DNA of 56,085 nt from Leptolyngbya sp. CCY15150 (lineage in GTDB: Bacteria > Cyanobacteriota > Cyanobacteriia > RECH01): contig NZ_JACSWB010000289.1 in assembly GCF_016888135.1 (NCBI RefSeq), positions 1 through 56,085 on the forward strand, read 5' to 3'. Shown in pieces: positions 1-8,681 of the stretch. The notes under the pieces were generated by a model. It saw only the letters and a list, made by a program, of their open reading frames with translations. It did no database searches and had not been told where the DNA came from. The position numbers and the translations under genes were made by a program. How positions within the stretch are numbered: the first letter of the stretch is position 1; each line of letters starts with the position of its first letter.

Positions 1-2
1 AG

Positions 3-956
3 GTGCGGCTCTCCTTCACCAATTTCGACCGTAATGGCATCGCGGGCGATCGCGGTACGGCCAATTTGGTCATCCTCGACAACTCATCGGTTGAACCGCC
101 GCCGGGCGGAGTGCCTATCTACAACTTCACGGCTCAGCGCTACCGAATTCGGGAAGGCGATAGCCGCCGGCGCATCAGTGAGGTGGAAATCCGGCGTACG
201 GGCAACCTTGACATTGGTTCAGCCGTTTCGGTGAACATCCGAGGTGTGACTCGCAATCCCGCCACGCCGGGGCAGGATCTCTTGGCAGGGCCGATTCGAG
301 TGCGCTTTAGACCAGGAGAAGAAATCAAACGGGTGCCGATCGCGATCTTGGGCGATCGCACCTTTGAACCCCATGAAGTAGCGCGTCTAACCCTATCTAA
401 CTTCAATCAAGGTGGGCGAGGTGGGCCACAGCGCTGGACGCGGTTGGTGATTGTAAACGATGATCCACGGCCGCCGGTTGGCCCCCGTTGCCCCCTGGGC
501 GATCGCCTCGTGGGAGACGATCAAGACAACGTGTTGCGCGGGGGGGCTGCTCGCGATACGCTCATTGGCCGTGGCGGCGACGATCGCCTCGTGGGCGGTG
601 CCTGTAACGATCGCTTAATCGGCGGCTCAGGCGACGATATCTTAGACGGTGGTGGCGGCAACGATGTCTTGATTGGCGGGCCGGGCAACGATACCCTCAT
701 CGGCGGTACAGGCAAAAACACCTTTATCTTTGAAGATGTTCTTCATGGGGTAGATGTCATTCAGGACTTCAAGCCCGGTCACGATCGGATTGATCTGCGC
801 AGGCTAGGCATCCGCTACCGCGACCTGACCATTGGCCCTTCGATTGGCCTGGGGTTAAATCGCTCGACGGTGATTAGTGTCAACGGAAATAACCTGGCCG
901 TGTTGAGAGGCATTGACCGTAGCGAGATATCTGCTCGTCGCGATTTCCTCCTTTGA
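3..956 (+). CDS. Calx-beta / RTX calcium-binding repeat protein, 5'-partial
   Basis: The reading frame is open from the window edge, so only the C-terminal 317 residues are seen and the GTG at position 3 is probably not the true start. Residues 1-28 look like the end of one Calx-beta unit, and residues 40-155 form a second one, closing with the usual VxVxxDD-like ending (LVIVNDD). Residues 166-245 are a run of RTX nonapeptides of the GGxGxDxLx type (for example [20 protein letters not shown]), known to bind calcium in secreted type I substrates. The last 80 residues contain the FxFED...D.I.DF.pG.D.IDL signature that follows RTX blocks. It is probably an extracellular or surface protein. The substrate or partner cannot be told from this part. 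Confidence 0.85.
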   Translation: MRLSFTNFDRNGIAGDRGTANLVILDNSSVEPPPGGVPIYNFTAQRYRIREGDSRRRISEVEIRRTGNLDIGSAVSVNIRGVTRNPATPGQDLLAGPIRVRFRPGEEIKRVPIAILGDRTFEPHEVARLTLSNFNQGGRGGPQRWTRLVIVNDDPRPPVGPRCPLGDRLVGDDQDNVLRGGAARDTLIGRGGDDRLVGGACNDRLIGGSGDDILDGGGGNDVLIGGPGNDTLIGGTGKNTFIFEDVLHGVDVIQDFKPGHDRIDLRRLGIRYRDLTIGPSIGLGLNRSTVISVNGNNLAVLRGIDRSEISARRDFLL

Positions 957-1013
957 CGGCACGGCTTCCAGTAGAACGGTCGAGCGCTCCGGCGGTCTGC
1001 CCCTTTGAGCCAT

Positions 1014-1051
1014 AAAAAACGAGCATGGGTGATATACCCGTGCTCGTTTTT
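1014..1051. terminator. Bidirectional Rho-independent terminator
   Basis: A near-perfect hairpin: A-run plus CGAGCATGGGT at 1014-1030, a 5-base loop GATAT, and ACCCGTGCTCGTTTTT at 1036-1051, with one T-G wobble. It lies between two convergent genes (ends at 956 and 1100) and has an A-run on one side and a T-run on the other, so it can serve both. Confidence 0.9.
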
Positions 1052-1099
1052 AAATGTCAGTCAGTCTAGTCGCACACCTAGGAAGCGATCGCCCTAGGT

Positions 1100-2677
1100 T
1101 TAGCCATTATCCCGGAAGGACGATAGCCATTGACGCATTTGCTCGGCAGCAATATCGCGGCCACCTAGACCAAAGGCGATGGCAATAGCCACAGCGATCG
1201 CGCCTAGGAGTAAACCGAAGGCTAAGTTGACGATATTGGTGGCAATGCCCATCTGCTGAAGTGCCATAGCCGACACCAGCACAATGATGGAAATTCGTGC
1301 CGTTTGACCCACAATCCGAGATTGACGGCCACCAGAGCTGACGATCAAACTGAAGGCAATGTTCGCAAGGTATAGACCAACGCCGAACACCGCAATGCCC
1401 ACTAAGACTTGCCCGGAGACGGTGAGGATACCCTGCACCAACACAGTCAGTTGTTGGAACTGGAGCACCTCCGTAGCAGCCACAGCACCAATGAGCAGAA
1501 TGCCAATCAACACCAGCAGACCCACAATTTCAGAGGGCGTGCGGTATGGAATGGTTTCTTCTTGGAGCATTGTTGGTGTTTCTCCAGGCGCAGGAGCTGC
1601 ACCGGGGACATCCGATGGCGGAGTAGAGAGGGATCTGGGTAGGCCCAGCCAGGTTAAGACATTGTTGAACCCAACCCCTGCCAAAAGACTGGAGGCGAGA
1701 TCGGCGACAAATCGACCGATCACATAAAACACCACCATAATGATGGCGGCAGTGAAAATCTTCGGCATGGCCGCCAAGATTTGATCCAGCATGGCCACGG
1801 CTGGGTCAGAAATAGCGCTGATTTCTAAGGCCCGCAAGGCGGCAACTGCCGTAGGGATCAACACTAAAACATAGGTGACGGTGCCGACCAAGCTAGAGAG
1901 AGACAGCGTTCCGGCTGCTTCCGTCAAGCCCATACGGGTACCCAGGCGATCGATCCCCGTGGCGCTGAGAAGATTGGTGACAATGCCGCGCACGATGCGG
2001 GCAATCAGCCAACCCACAGCCCCAATAATGACAGCGGTCAAAATCTTGGGCAGGGCAGACAGGATTTGATCCAGAAGATTTTGGACTGGGGCGAGGGGCC
2101 CTTGCAGATCCAAAACATCTAGAACGAGGGGTAGGAAAAATAGGAAAACAAACCAGTACAGCGCATTGGCCAACGTTTCGTTGAGCACAATCGGTGATTC
2201 ACTGACTTCTGTTCCCGTTTGTTCGGCAAGCTGATCATCGAGACGAAATCGCTGCAGGCCGCGGAGGACAAACAAGCGGACGATCGTTGCCAACAGCCAT
2301 GCAACTCCTAGTAGAATGGCAGCGCCGCCAATCTTAGGCAGATAGCTGAAGATCTGATCTAGGAAATTATTCAGCGGCTGAGACACGACATCTAGTCTCA
2401 GCGCCTGCAAAAAGGCCACGATGACGAAGGCCATCACAATCCAGTAGATCGCGGTTGAGATCCACTTTTCTGTGGGTAGCTTGGTGCCATCGGGGCGATC
2501 GCCCATGACCCAGCCCGCAATGCGGTTATCGATATCGGTACGGCCTAGGATGCCGCGAGTAGCAGCGGCAATGGCAGTGGCAATAATCCACCCCACCACC
2601 AAAATAGCGATCGCACCCATGAGGCTAGGTAGGAAGCCCCCAAGCTGCGATCCAAGGGTTTCAAGGAATCCATTCAT
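1100..2677 (-). CDS. Multi-repeat membrane protein of the mechanosensitive channel (TM_helix) group
   Basis: A 525-residue integral membrane protein. It holds about five copies of a conserved unit of the kind LDQILSALPKILTAVIIGAVG followed by WLIARIVRG, spaced by roughly 90-120 residues. This is the conserved TM-helix repeat found in a cyanobacterial branch annotated as mechanosensitive ion channel. It lacks a recognisable full MscS beta domain, so calling it a working channel is inference. The C-terminal end (LGGRDIAAEQMRQWLSSF) resembles the segment just after the pore helix in MscS-like proteins. The ATG start is taken because the first repeat follows at once (FLETLGSQLGGFLPSLMGAI). It is convergent with the RTX gene and divergent from the SRPBCC gene. 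Confidence 0.75.
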   Translation of the reverse strand: MNGFLETLGSQLGGFLPSLMGAIAILVVGWIIATAIAAATRGILGRTDIDNRIAGWVMGDRPDGTKLPTEKWISTAIYWIVMAFVIVAFLQALRLDVVSQPLNNFLDQIFSYLPKIGGAAILLGVAWLLATIVRLFVLRGLQRFRLDDQLAEQTGTEVSESPIVLNETLANALYWFVFLFFLPLVLDVLDLQGPLAPVQNLLDQILSALPKILTAVIIGAVGWLIARIVRGIVTNLLSATGIDRLGTRMGLTEAAGTLSLSSLVGTVTYVLVLIPTAVAALRALEISAISDPAVAMLDQILAAMPKIFTAAIIMVVFYVIGRFVADLASSLLAGVGFNNVLTWLGLPRSLSTPPSDVPGAAPAPGETPTMLQEETIPYRTPSEIVGLLVLIGILLIGAVAATEVLQFQQLTVLVQGILTVSGQVLVGIAVFGVGLYLANIAFSLIVSSGGRQSRIVGQTARISIIVLVSAMALQQMGIATNIVNLAFGLLLGAIAVAIAIAFGLGGRDIAAEQMRQWLSSFRDNG

Positions 2678-3123
2678 AATGCTTAACTAAAGACTCTCCA
2701 ACGCACTTCTAAAATACTGGCTCTCACCCTGACCAACCCATACAACCGACATGAAGTACAGAAGGCGAGTGAGCGAATAATAACGAATCGCTGAAGATTT
2801 AGGCCTAGCCGGTCTAGCAACTTTATGAACGGCAAGCTAGACCAGACATCTAGTCTGGGAACGGGCGAGGAACTCAGGATCCTAGTTGGCTAGTAGACGC
2901 GATGGCTCAACGTCATGCCAGCTCTTGGCGATCGCACCAATGATGTGATTGCCATCTTGAAAAAGGTCGAAACTCTTGGTGCTAGCTTTTAGGATAGATC
3001 TAGGCAAAGACACTAAATCTTCACGGGTAATTTATACCCTGTCTTCGGGGAATTATCTACCCTACATCGGTAGATTCCTGACTTGGGTGAGGATGACCAG
3101 CATCTCAAGGGTAATTAGGCATA
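2678..3123. other. 446-bp divergent spacer with nested inverted repeats
   Basis: No convincing gene. GGTCTAGC at 2811-2818 pairs perfectly with GCTAGACC at 2836-2843 (17-base loop). The right arm overlaps a second hairpin, CCAGAC 2842-2847 with GTCTGG 2853-2858, so the two cannot form together. Neither is followed by a T-run. The region must contain promoters for both flanking genes, but no clear -35/-10 pair could be chosen. Confidence 0.5.
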
Positions 3124-3600
3124 ATGTCGTTGGACATGGCAGAGCAGTATCAAATTTTTGAACAGAGTATCGATATCCAGGCGAGCGCTACGTCCGTGGA
3201 GCAATGCTTTACAGACCTAGGGCTCATGCACCGCTGGCTCAACCCTGCCCTGCGCTGCGAGCCGGTGGGCGATTGGCGAACAGAGGTCGGCAGTCGCAGC
3301 CGTTTTGTCATTCAAGTTCCCTTGCTGATGCCTGCTCTACAGAGCGTGGTGGTGGAGCGGGAGCCAGGGCTTGTGGTGTGGCAGTTTGAGGGATTTTTCA
3401 AGGGACGCGATCGCTGGGAATGCTGTCCCAGTGAGGTGGGCACCCGTTTGCTGAATCGGTTTGAGTTTGTGATCCCCAATGGTTTAGTCCGCTATGGATT
3501 CAACACCTTCGCGGCGGATTGGACGAAAGCGGACATGAAAGCCCAATTGCGGCGGTTGAAGCGGGTGGCGGAGGAGGTTTACCAACAGACGGCACGCTAG
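3124..3600 (+). CDS. SRPBCC family protein
   Basis: A 158-residue protein with the START-like SRPBCC layout: an opening strand (FEQSIDIQASATSVEQCFTDLGLMHRW), a central beta sheet with a VVVEREPGLVVWQFEG segment, and a long C-terminal helix (MKAQLRRLKRVAEEVYQQ). Members bind lipids or other hydrophobic ligands in a deep pocket; the ligand here is unknown. Homologues in cyanobacteria are usually annotated only as SRPBCC family. The start could be the ATG at 3124 or the one four codons later at 3136, which begins closer to the conserved part. No strong ribosome binding site decides between them. It stands alone, convergent with the helicase gene. Confidence 0.75.
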   Translation: MSLDMAEQYQIFEQSIDIQASATSVEQCFTDLGLMHRWLNPALRCEPVGDWRTEVGSRSRFVIQVPLLMPALQSVVVEREPGLVVWQFEGFFKGRDRWECCPSEVGTRLLNRFEFVIPNGLVRYGFNTFAADWTKADMKAQLRRLKRVAEEVYQQTAR

Positions 3601-3610
3601 GGATCAACTC

Positions 3611-3645
3611 CCTTCGCCCTCGGGGGAGGGGTTGGGGGTGAGGGT
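3611..3645. repeat. Dispersed C/G-rich repeat, copy 1
   Basis: The minus strand reads ACCCTCACCCCCAACCCCTC and then CCCCGAGGG. It matches the short pyrimidine-rich element also seen at 13599, 36452 and 47471 in this window. Such elements are common in spacers of cyanobacterial genomes. It sits between two convergent gene ends. Confidence 0.6.
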
Positions 3646-3726
3646 CATAAAGTTTGTCTATTAACCAGACCAGTATTCTCTGGGATGAACGATCTAGGAC
3701 AAACGCTGCTCAACCCTCAATCCTGA

Positions 3727-5223
3727 CTAAAAAGGCGGTTCCTCGTCCGGCATCTGCCATTCAGCTCCAGCCTCTGCCGCGCGACGGCTCGGGGCATCGA
3801 TGGCAGTATCTGTGGCATAGGGATCGGGGACAAGCTCAAGCTGGGCCGGCCGGGCCTTCGACTGCATATGTCGTCGCTTGGAAACCCCTTCCTCCGCTGT
3901 TTCTTCCGCAATCACCTCGTAGAGAATAGCGTGTTTCTGTCCATCACTGCGGCGCAAAATCCGCCCGAGCCGCTGAATATATTCTCGACTCGAACCCGTG
4001 CCCGAGAGCAGGATGGCGATGCTAGCCTCCGGCACATCCACGCCTTCGTTGAGCACATGGGACGCGACCAAGATGCGGTACTGCCCCTCTCGAAAGCGCT
4101 GCAAACTATCGTGGCGTTCTTTGACTGGGGTTTGATGGGTGAGGGCGGGGATCAAGAAGTCTTGGGAAATGCGATAGACGGTGGCGTTGTCATTGGTGAA
4201 AATCAGGGTCTGAGCTGGATAGTGCTGCGCTAGCAAATCGTTGAGCACCCGCAATTTCCCTTCCGTGCCTAGGGCGATCGCTTTCGATTCTCGATGGGCC
4301 AGCATAGCTCGTCGGCCAGCTTTGGAACGAGCGCTAGCTTGAACAAACCGCTGCCAGCCCTGGAGGCTGCCAAGCCAAATATTTTCCTGTTGTAAAAATT
4401 TATTGCGGCGCTGAATCAACTGATCATAGCGATCGCGTTCCTGGGCAGACAGGGCTACTTTAATCTGCACCACCTCATGGTGGGATAGGGAGTGCCCGGC
4501 CAGATCATCGGGGGTACGCAGGTAGACGACGGGCCCGAGCAGATCGTCTAAATCCGTATGGCGGCCATCGCTGCGATCGGGGGTAGCCGTCAGGCCTAAT
4601 CGATAGGGAGCGATCGCATATTCGGCGATCACTCGGTTAAAGTCGCTGGGCAGATGATGGCATTCATCGCAGATCAACAGACCGTATTGATTGCCCAACC
4701 GTTCTGCATGGATCGCGGCGCTGTCGTAGGTGGACACCAAAATAGGAGAGCGATCGCGGGAACCACCGCCGAGTAGACCCACCTCCACATCGGGAAAGGC
4801 TGCCGTCAGGTGGGCATACCACTGATGCATCAAATCTAGGGTGGGTACGGTGATCAAGGTGCTGCGCGGCGTGGCCTGCATGGCCAGTTGGGCCAGGTAG
4901 GTTTTGCCGGCGGCGGTGGGTAGAACGACAACTCCCCGCCGTCCCTGGCTCATCCAGGCTTGGAGCGCTTCCTGCTGATGGGGATAGGGCGTAAGGCTGA
5001 CGGCAGGCGTGAGATCAAGGCGATCGAATCCACGGGCGCGATCGTCAATGGTGGCTCCATCGGCCTGCAGGGTTTCGATGAGGGGACGATAGTGCAGCGC
5101 TGGAATGCGAAACCGCTCGATGCGATCATCCCAAACGGCGTGATCGACCCAGGCTTTGCCTCGGGGCGGCGGGTGAAGAATGAGCGTACCGCGATCGAAG
5201 GTGAGGGTGGGGGTGCGCGCCAT
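3727..5223 (-). CDS. XPB/Rad25-like DEAD/DEAH-box DNA helicase
   Basis: A 498-residue superfamily 2 helicase. Motif I (LPTAAGKT) is at residues 101-108, motif II is DECHH at 186-190, motif III is LTATP at 211-215, and motif VI is QRLGRILRR at 417-425. Arg-Leu-Gly-Arg-Ile-Leu-Arg-Arg and the short N-terminal damage-recognition-like region are typical of bacterial and archaeal XPB relatives, ATP-driven DNA translocases linked to repair or duplex opening. The C-terminal tail (residues 440-498) is polar and acidic. XPB relatives are often encoded beside a Bax1-type nuclease; none is adjacent here. The ATG start gives the expected N-terminus; no clear ribosome binding site is seen. Confidence 0.85.
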   Translation of the reverse strand: MARTPTLTFDRGTLILHPPPRGKAWVDHAVWDDRIERFRIPALHYRPLIETLQADGATIDDRARGFDRLDLTPAVSLTPYPHQQEALQAWMSQGRRGVVVLPTAAGKTYLAQLAMQATPRSTLITVPTLDLMHQWYAHLTAAFPDVEVGLLGGGSRDRSPILVSTYDSAAIHAERLGNQYGLLICDECHHLPSDFNRVIAEYAIAPYRLGLTATPDRSDGRHTDLDDLLGPVVYLRTPDDLAGHSLSHHEVVQIKVALSAQERDRYDQLIQRRNKFLQQENIWLGSLQGWQRFVQASARSKAGRRAMLAHRESKAIALGTEGKLRVLNDLLAQHYPAQTLIFTNDNATVYRISQDFLIPALTHQTPVKERHDSLQRFREGQYRILVASHVLNEGVDVPEASIAILLSGTGSSREYIQRLGRILRRSDGQKHAILYEVIAEETAEEGVSKRRHMQSKARPAQLELVPDPYATDTAIDAPSRRAAEAGAEWQMPDEEPPF

Positions 5224-5618
5224 GGTGCCTAACAGAAACCTTGAACTATTGGAACTCTAGCGCGCTCTGGCCTGCGTCGGTTAGTTAGAGCTATCGTCCT
5301 GTAAGTGGGCATTCTCCTGTAACGCATCGTCTCATGAGGGTTTGACGCATTACGTCTACGCCCAACGCATCCCACTGGGACTGAGCCTGTCGATGGCGAT
5401 CGCCCTATGAGAATCCCCTCGATGACCTAGCTTTAGACATCAAGGGGATTGAGGTTGTTCAGGTAAACCGCTAGGCCAGGCAGATTGTGACTCTGATGCT
5501 TTTCTACATAAGGAGGCTAGGAGATGCCCATAGGAATCACCGCTGCGTCCAATCGTGCCTGTCCTGAGTGACCTGAGTGATCTATAACTGATTGATCTTT
5601 ATCAGAAGAGGCGATCGC
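5224..5618. other. 395-bp spacer with a hairpin and a degenerate dispersed repeat
   Basis: No gene seen. The stretch 5344-5373 resembles, in the opposite orientation, the TAACGCACC-type repeat seen at 31728-31756, and 5318-5330 (TGTAACGCATCGT) is identical to 31761-31773. Farther on, AATCCCCTCGATG at 5412-5424 pairs with CATCAAGGGGATT at 5438-5450 with one mismatch and a 13-base loop. That hairpin is downstream of apcF and could be its transcription end, but there is no T-run. Confidence 0.5.
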
Positions 5619-6128
5619 TTAGATATTGACTTCGCTAAGTTCACGGGTCATGTGGTCGAAGGGTTGGTCTACGAACGCCGTATTTTCAATCCCCGCATCA
5701 GCCAACATCTCTTTCACCATGGCTTTCATGATTTGAATACCCATGACGGTAGGGCCGATGGGCACGCTCAGCGAGTTGTAGGTTTCGCGCAGCCCTTGCA
5801 AGACCCGCTCATCTAATACATCCGTGTTGCCAGCCACTAAAGCATAGGTGGCATAGCGCAGGTAGTAGTCCATATCCCGCAGGCAAGCGGCATAGCGACG
5901 GGTGGTATAAGCATTGCCGCCTGGGCGGATCAGCTCAGGAACCTGCTCAAAGAGAGTAGACCCAGCGCGCTTGACCACGTTGGATGAATTGGCGTTAATA
6001 ATGGCTGCTGCCTGAACTCGGGACACCCCAGACTCAAAGTAGGACTTTAGGGTATCGAGAGCATCGCGGTCAAAGTATCGGCCAGTGACGTCGTAGTTTT
6101 GAATTAGGCTCGTGACTGCGTCCCGCAT
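5619..6128 (-). CDS. apcF: Allophycocyanin subunit beta-18 (core terminal emitter region)
   Basis: A 169-residue phycobiliprotein starting MRDAVTSLIQNYDVTGRYFD, the ApcF signature. ApcF replaces one ApcB in the phycobilisome core trimer that carries the ApcE terminal emitter and helps pass energy to photosystem II. Cys82 (in RRYAACLRD) is the chromophore attachment site, and Asn72 occupies the position methylated in beta subunits. Length matches the family exactly. The ATG at 6128 is preceded by GGGAGA (6137-6142 on the complement), a well-placed ribosome binding site. It stands alone, as is common for apcF, apart from the main apc operon. A promoter must lie in the 6129-6350 stretch but was not pinned down. 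Confidence 0.95.
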   Translation of the reverse strand: MRDAVTSLIQNYDVTGRYFDRDALDTLKSYFESGVSRVQAAAIINANSSNVVKRAGSTLFEQVPELIRPGGNAYTTRRYAACLRDMDYYLRYATYALVAGNTDVLDERVLQGLRETYNSLSVPIGPTVMGIQIMKAMVKEMLADAGIENTAFVDQPFDHMTRELSEVNI

Positions 6129-6577
6129 GAAGTTTGTCTCCCAACAATTCCTAACAAATGTTTACTATAGGTCGCGGCGCTCTCACAAAACTGAGGAACA
6201 CCTCTAAGGGGGCAATGGAGCCAATCTAGACAGCCTAGCCCCTCATGACATAGCGATCGCTCCCCTAAGGCTGCCGTCTCGCTCACAATAAGGAATGAAT
6301 TTCAGACATAAGTGTATCATGCGAGGTTGGCTGTAATCGGGATTCAGCCTAGCCTTCAGCCCTTGAGGATTGTTAAGTTTTGTATGGACTGGGTCAATAG
6401 CGGCAGCCGATTGTCCAGCGAGTTGCTGCTATCGGGGCAGTTGACGCCGATTGAGCCCAGACAGGAGTCGGCACGATTCTGAGACCGAGGGGCGATCACG
6501 AGGCCATGAATCTTTAGGGTGAACCTTAAGAATTCCACAGAATTCCACCCCAAATTATCAGCCGACATCGAGGTTTT

Positions 6578-6619
6578 GTAGTACTTGATACAAAACGTGG
6601 TCAACCCAATTTCTAGGAT
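6578..6619 (+). promoter_or_regulatory. NtcA-activated class II promoter of glnA
   Basis: GTA at 6578-6580, eight bases, then TAC at 6589-6591 gives the exact NtcA consensus GTAN8TAC. After 22 bases comes TAGGAT (6614-6619), matching the TAN3T -10 box. This spacing, with the site replacing a -35 box, is the known architecture of NtcA-activated nitrogen-control promoters. Transcription would start near 6626. A TATAAA at 6628 might be an alternative -10 box. Confidence 0.85.
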
Positions 6620-6880
6620 GATTCAGGTATAAAAGCATCTTCCCTGGCCTAATCCCCATAGCTCTCTCAATGAACGTGCTTGAGAAAGCCTCTTTGAAGG
6701 GACGGTCAGAGGGGCGATCGCTCCTCAACGGCATCTGTTAATTTGGTTCACTGGGCGATCGCCAAGTCTAGGCGAATCTTCAACTGGGTGGTGGTCTAGC
6801 CCTCCGTGACCGAGTTCCCAATCCGCTAGTTTGTTGTCCCTCACACGTTGTTTGTTCTGCAACCGCAGCCTGGAAACTAA

Positions 6881-6884
6881 GGAG
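6881..6884 (+). promoter_or_regulatory. Ribosome binding site of glnA
   Basis: AAGGAG (6879-6884) lies six bases before the ATG at 6891 and fixes the start of the glutamine synthetase gene. Confidence 0.8.
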
Positions 6885-6890
6885 TAATTC

Positions 6891-8312
6891 ATGACCAAAA
6901 CTGCACAAGATGTCTTGAACATGCTCGGCCCTGACAAGATCAAGATGGTCGATCTGAAGTTCATTGACATGCCAGGGATCTGGCAACATCTCACGCTGTA
7001 CTATGACCAGATTGATGAAAGCAGCTTTGTAGATGGTGTGCCATTTGATGGGTCGAGTATCCGGGGCTGGAAGGCAATCAACGAGTCGGACATGATGATG
7101 GTGCCCGACCCAGATTCTGCCTGGGTAGATCCCTTCATGGCAGAGCCTACCCTAAGCTTGATCTGCACCATCAAAGAGCCCCGCACCGGCGAACTCTACG
7201 AGCGCTGCCCCAGAGCGATCGCCTACAAGGCGGTTGATTACCTAAAATCTACTGGGCTAGGCGACACCGCCTACTTTGGCCCTGAAGCTGAGTTCTTCGT
7301 GTTTGAAGATGTGCGCTTCGACCAAACCGAAAACTCCAGCTACTACTACGTAGACAGCGTGGAAGGACGTTGGAACTCCGGCAAGGAAGAGCCCGGCGGC
7401 AACCTGGGCTACAAGCCTCGCTACAAAGAAGGCTACTTCCCCGTAGCTCCCACCGACACCCTGCAGGACATTCGTACCGAAATGCTGCTGACCATGGCAG
7501 ACTGCGGTGTCCCCATTGAAAAGCACCACCACGAAGTGGCAACCGGTGGTCAGTGTGAACTAGGGTTCCGCTTTGCTGAGTTGATCCAAGCCGCCGACTA
7601 CTTGATGACCTACAAGTACTGCATCAAGAATGTGGGTCGTAAGTATGGCAAGACGGTCACCTTCATGCCCAAGCCCTTGTTTAACGACAACGGTTCCGGG
7701 ATGCACACCCACCAGTCGATCTGGAATGATGGGCAGCCGCTGTTTGCCGGTGACCAATACGCCGGGCTGAGCCAAATGGCCCTGTACTACATCGGCGGTA
7801 TTCTCAAGCACGCTCCAGCGCTGCTAGCCTTCACCAACCCCACCACCAACTCCTACAAGCGCTTGGTGCCTGGTTTTGAAGCGCCAGTGAACCTGGCCTA
7901 CTCCCAAGGCAACCGCTCGGCGTCCGTGCGGATTCCCCTGGCGGGTGATAGCCCCAAGGCTAAGCGTCTAGAGTTCCGCTGTCCCGATGCCACCTCCAAC
8001 CCCTACCTGGCCTTTGCTGCCATGCTCTGTGCAGGGATTGACGGCATCAAGAACCAAATTGATCCTGGCGATCCGTTGGATGTGGACATCTACGACCTCA
8101 GCCCTGAAGAGCTAGCTAAGATTCCTTCCACCCCTGGCTCGCTGCTCGATGCCCTCAAGGCTCTGGAAGCGGATCACGAATTCCTCACCGTGGGTGGCGT
8201 CTTCACCGAAGACTTCATCACCAACTGGATTGAATACAAGCTCGACAACGACGTGAACCCGATGCGTCTCCGTCCCCACCCCTACGAGTTCGCGCTCTAC
8301 TACGACGTATAG
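6891..8312 (+). CDS. glnA: Glutamine synthetase type I
   Basis: A 473-residue GSI enzyme that makes glutamine from glutamate, ammonia and ATP in the cytosol, the entry of nitrogen in the GS-GOGAT cycle. The beta-grasp N-domain has [14 protein letters not shown]; the catalytic part has the metal-ligand stretch EAEFFVFED, the [15 protein letters not shown] block, [12 protein letters not shown], and NRSASVRIP. The tyrosine region [14 protein letters not shown] matches the loop that is adenylylated in enterobacteria, although cyanobacteria are known to control GS by small inactivating proteins instead. Length is standard. Expression should rise under nitrogen limitation through the NtcA site upstream. 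A strong terminator follows at 8358, so it is probably transcribed alone. Confidence 0.97.
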   Translation: MTKTAQDVLNMLGPDKIKMVDLKFIDMPGIWQHLTLYYDQIDESSFVDGVPFDGSSIRGWKAINESDMMMVPDPDSAWVDPFMAEPTLSLICTIKEPRTGELYERCPRAIAYKAVDYLKSTGLGDTAYFGPEAEFFVFEDVRFDQTENSSYYYVDSVEGRWNSGKEEPGGNLGYKPRYKEGYFPVAPTDTLQDIRTEMLLTMADCGVPIEKHHHEVATGGQCELGFRFAELIQAADYLMTYKYCIKNVGRKYGKTVTFMPKPLFNDNGSGMHTHQSIWNDGQPLFAGDQYAGLSQMALYYIGGILKHAPALLAFTNPTTNSYKRLVPGFEAPVNLAYSQGNRSASVRIPLAGDSPKAKRLEFRCPDATSNPYLAFAAMLCAGIDGIKNQIDPGDPLDVDIYDLSPEELAKIPSTPGSLLDALKALEADHEFLTVGGVFTEDFITNWIEYKLDNDVNPMRLRPHPYEFALYYDV

Positions 8313-8357
8313 ACCAGACTCGTTAACGTCTAGGAAAATTCACGGGTTAGCATTGAC

Positions 8358-8400
8358 ATCGGGGAGGGTTCAGGACGGTCTGAGCCATCCCCGATTTTTT
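8358..8400 (+). terminator. Rho-independent terminator of glnA
   Basis: ATCGGGGA at 8358-8365 pairs with TCCCCGAT at 8387-8394; an inner stem GGTTCAG/CTGAGCC continues it, and TTTTTT follows at 8395-8400. Confidence 0.92.
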
Positions 8401-8681
8401 GATGCAGGTGTCTGGGTGCTGGGGGCAATCCTGTAAATTGTCTGAGGTTCGGGTCACATCTGGGCGATCGCCCCCTAGGATAGCCTATAGGTGTGGTGCC
8501 GTCCCCTGGGTGGGATGTGCCCAGCGATTGAACGCTCAAGTTTACGACCCGTTGCCCTGACGAGTCTCGACCCTGTTGCTAGAACGACGCTTAGGCAAGG
8601 CTCATCGTTCAGTTGCGCGCAACATTCGCATCGTGCCGCTGCCCAGAGAGTTATAAAGACGTTTGCCTTGGATATGCTTTT
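8401..8681. other. Promoter region of the GH57 gene
   Basis: No gene seen. A TATAAA lies at 8652-8657, about 25 bases before the chosen ATG, and could be a -10 box with a very short leader. Confidence 0.3.

Larger units (their letters stand above)
6129..6890. other. 762-bp divergent regulatory spacer between apcF and glnA
   Basis: Carries the apcF leader on the minus strand and the NtcA-type glnA promoter on the plus strand. A leader of roughly 265 bases separates the predicted glnA start point from its ATG. Within it, CCTCT near 6689 can pair with AGAGG near 6709, and TCTCAA near 6664 with TTGAGA near 6680. No protein gene is convincing; the 82-codon frame on the minus strand at 6356-6604 has no homology that I recognise. 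Confidence 0.6.

Noticed and set aside
6680-6715. Possible glutamine riboswitch before glnA (GGGACGG string)
   Set aside because: The conserved core that should follow GGACGG is absent; only a simple CCTCT/AGAGG stem is seen.
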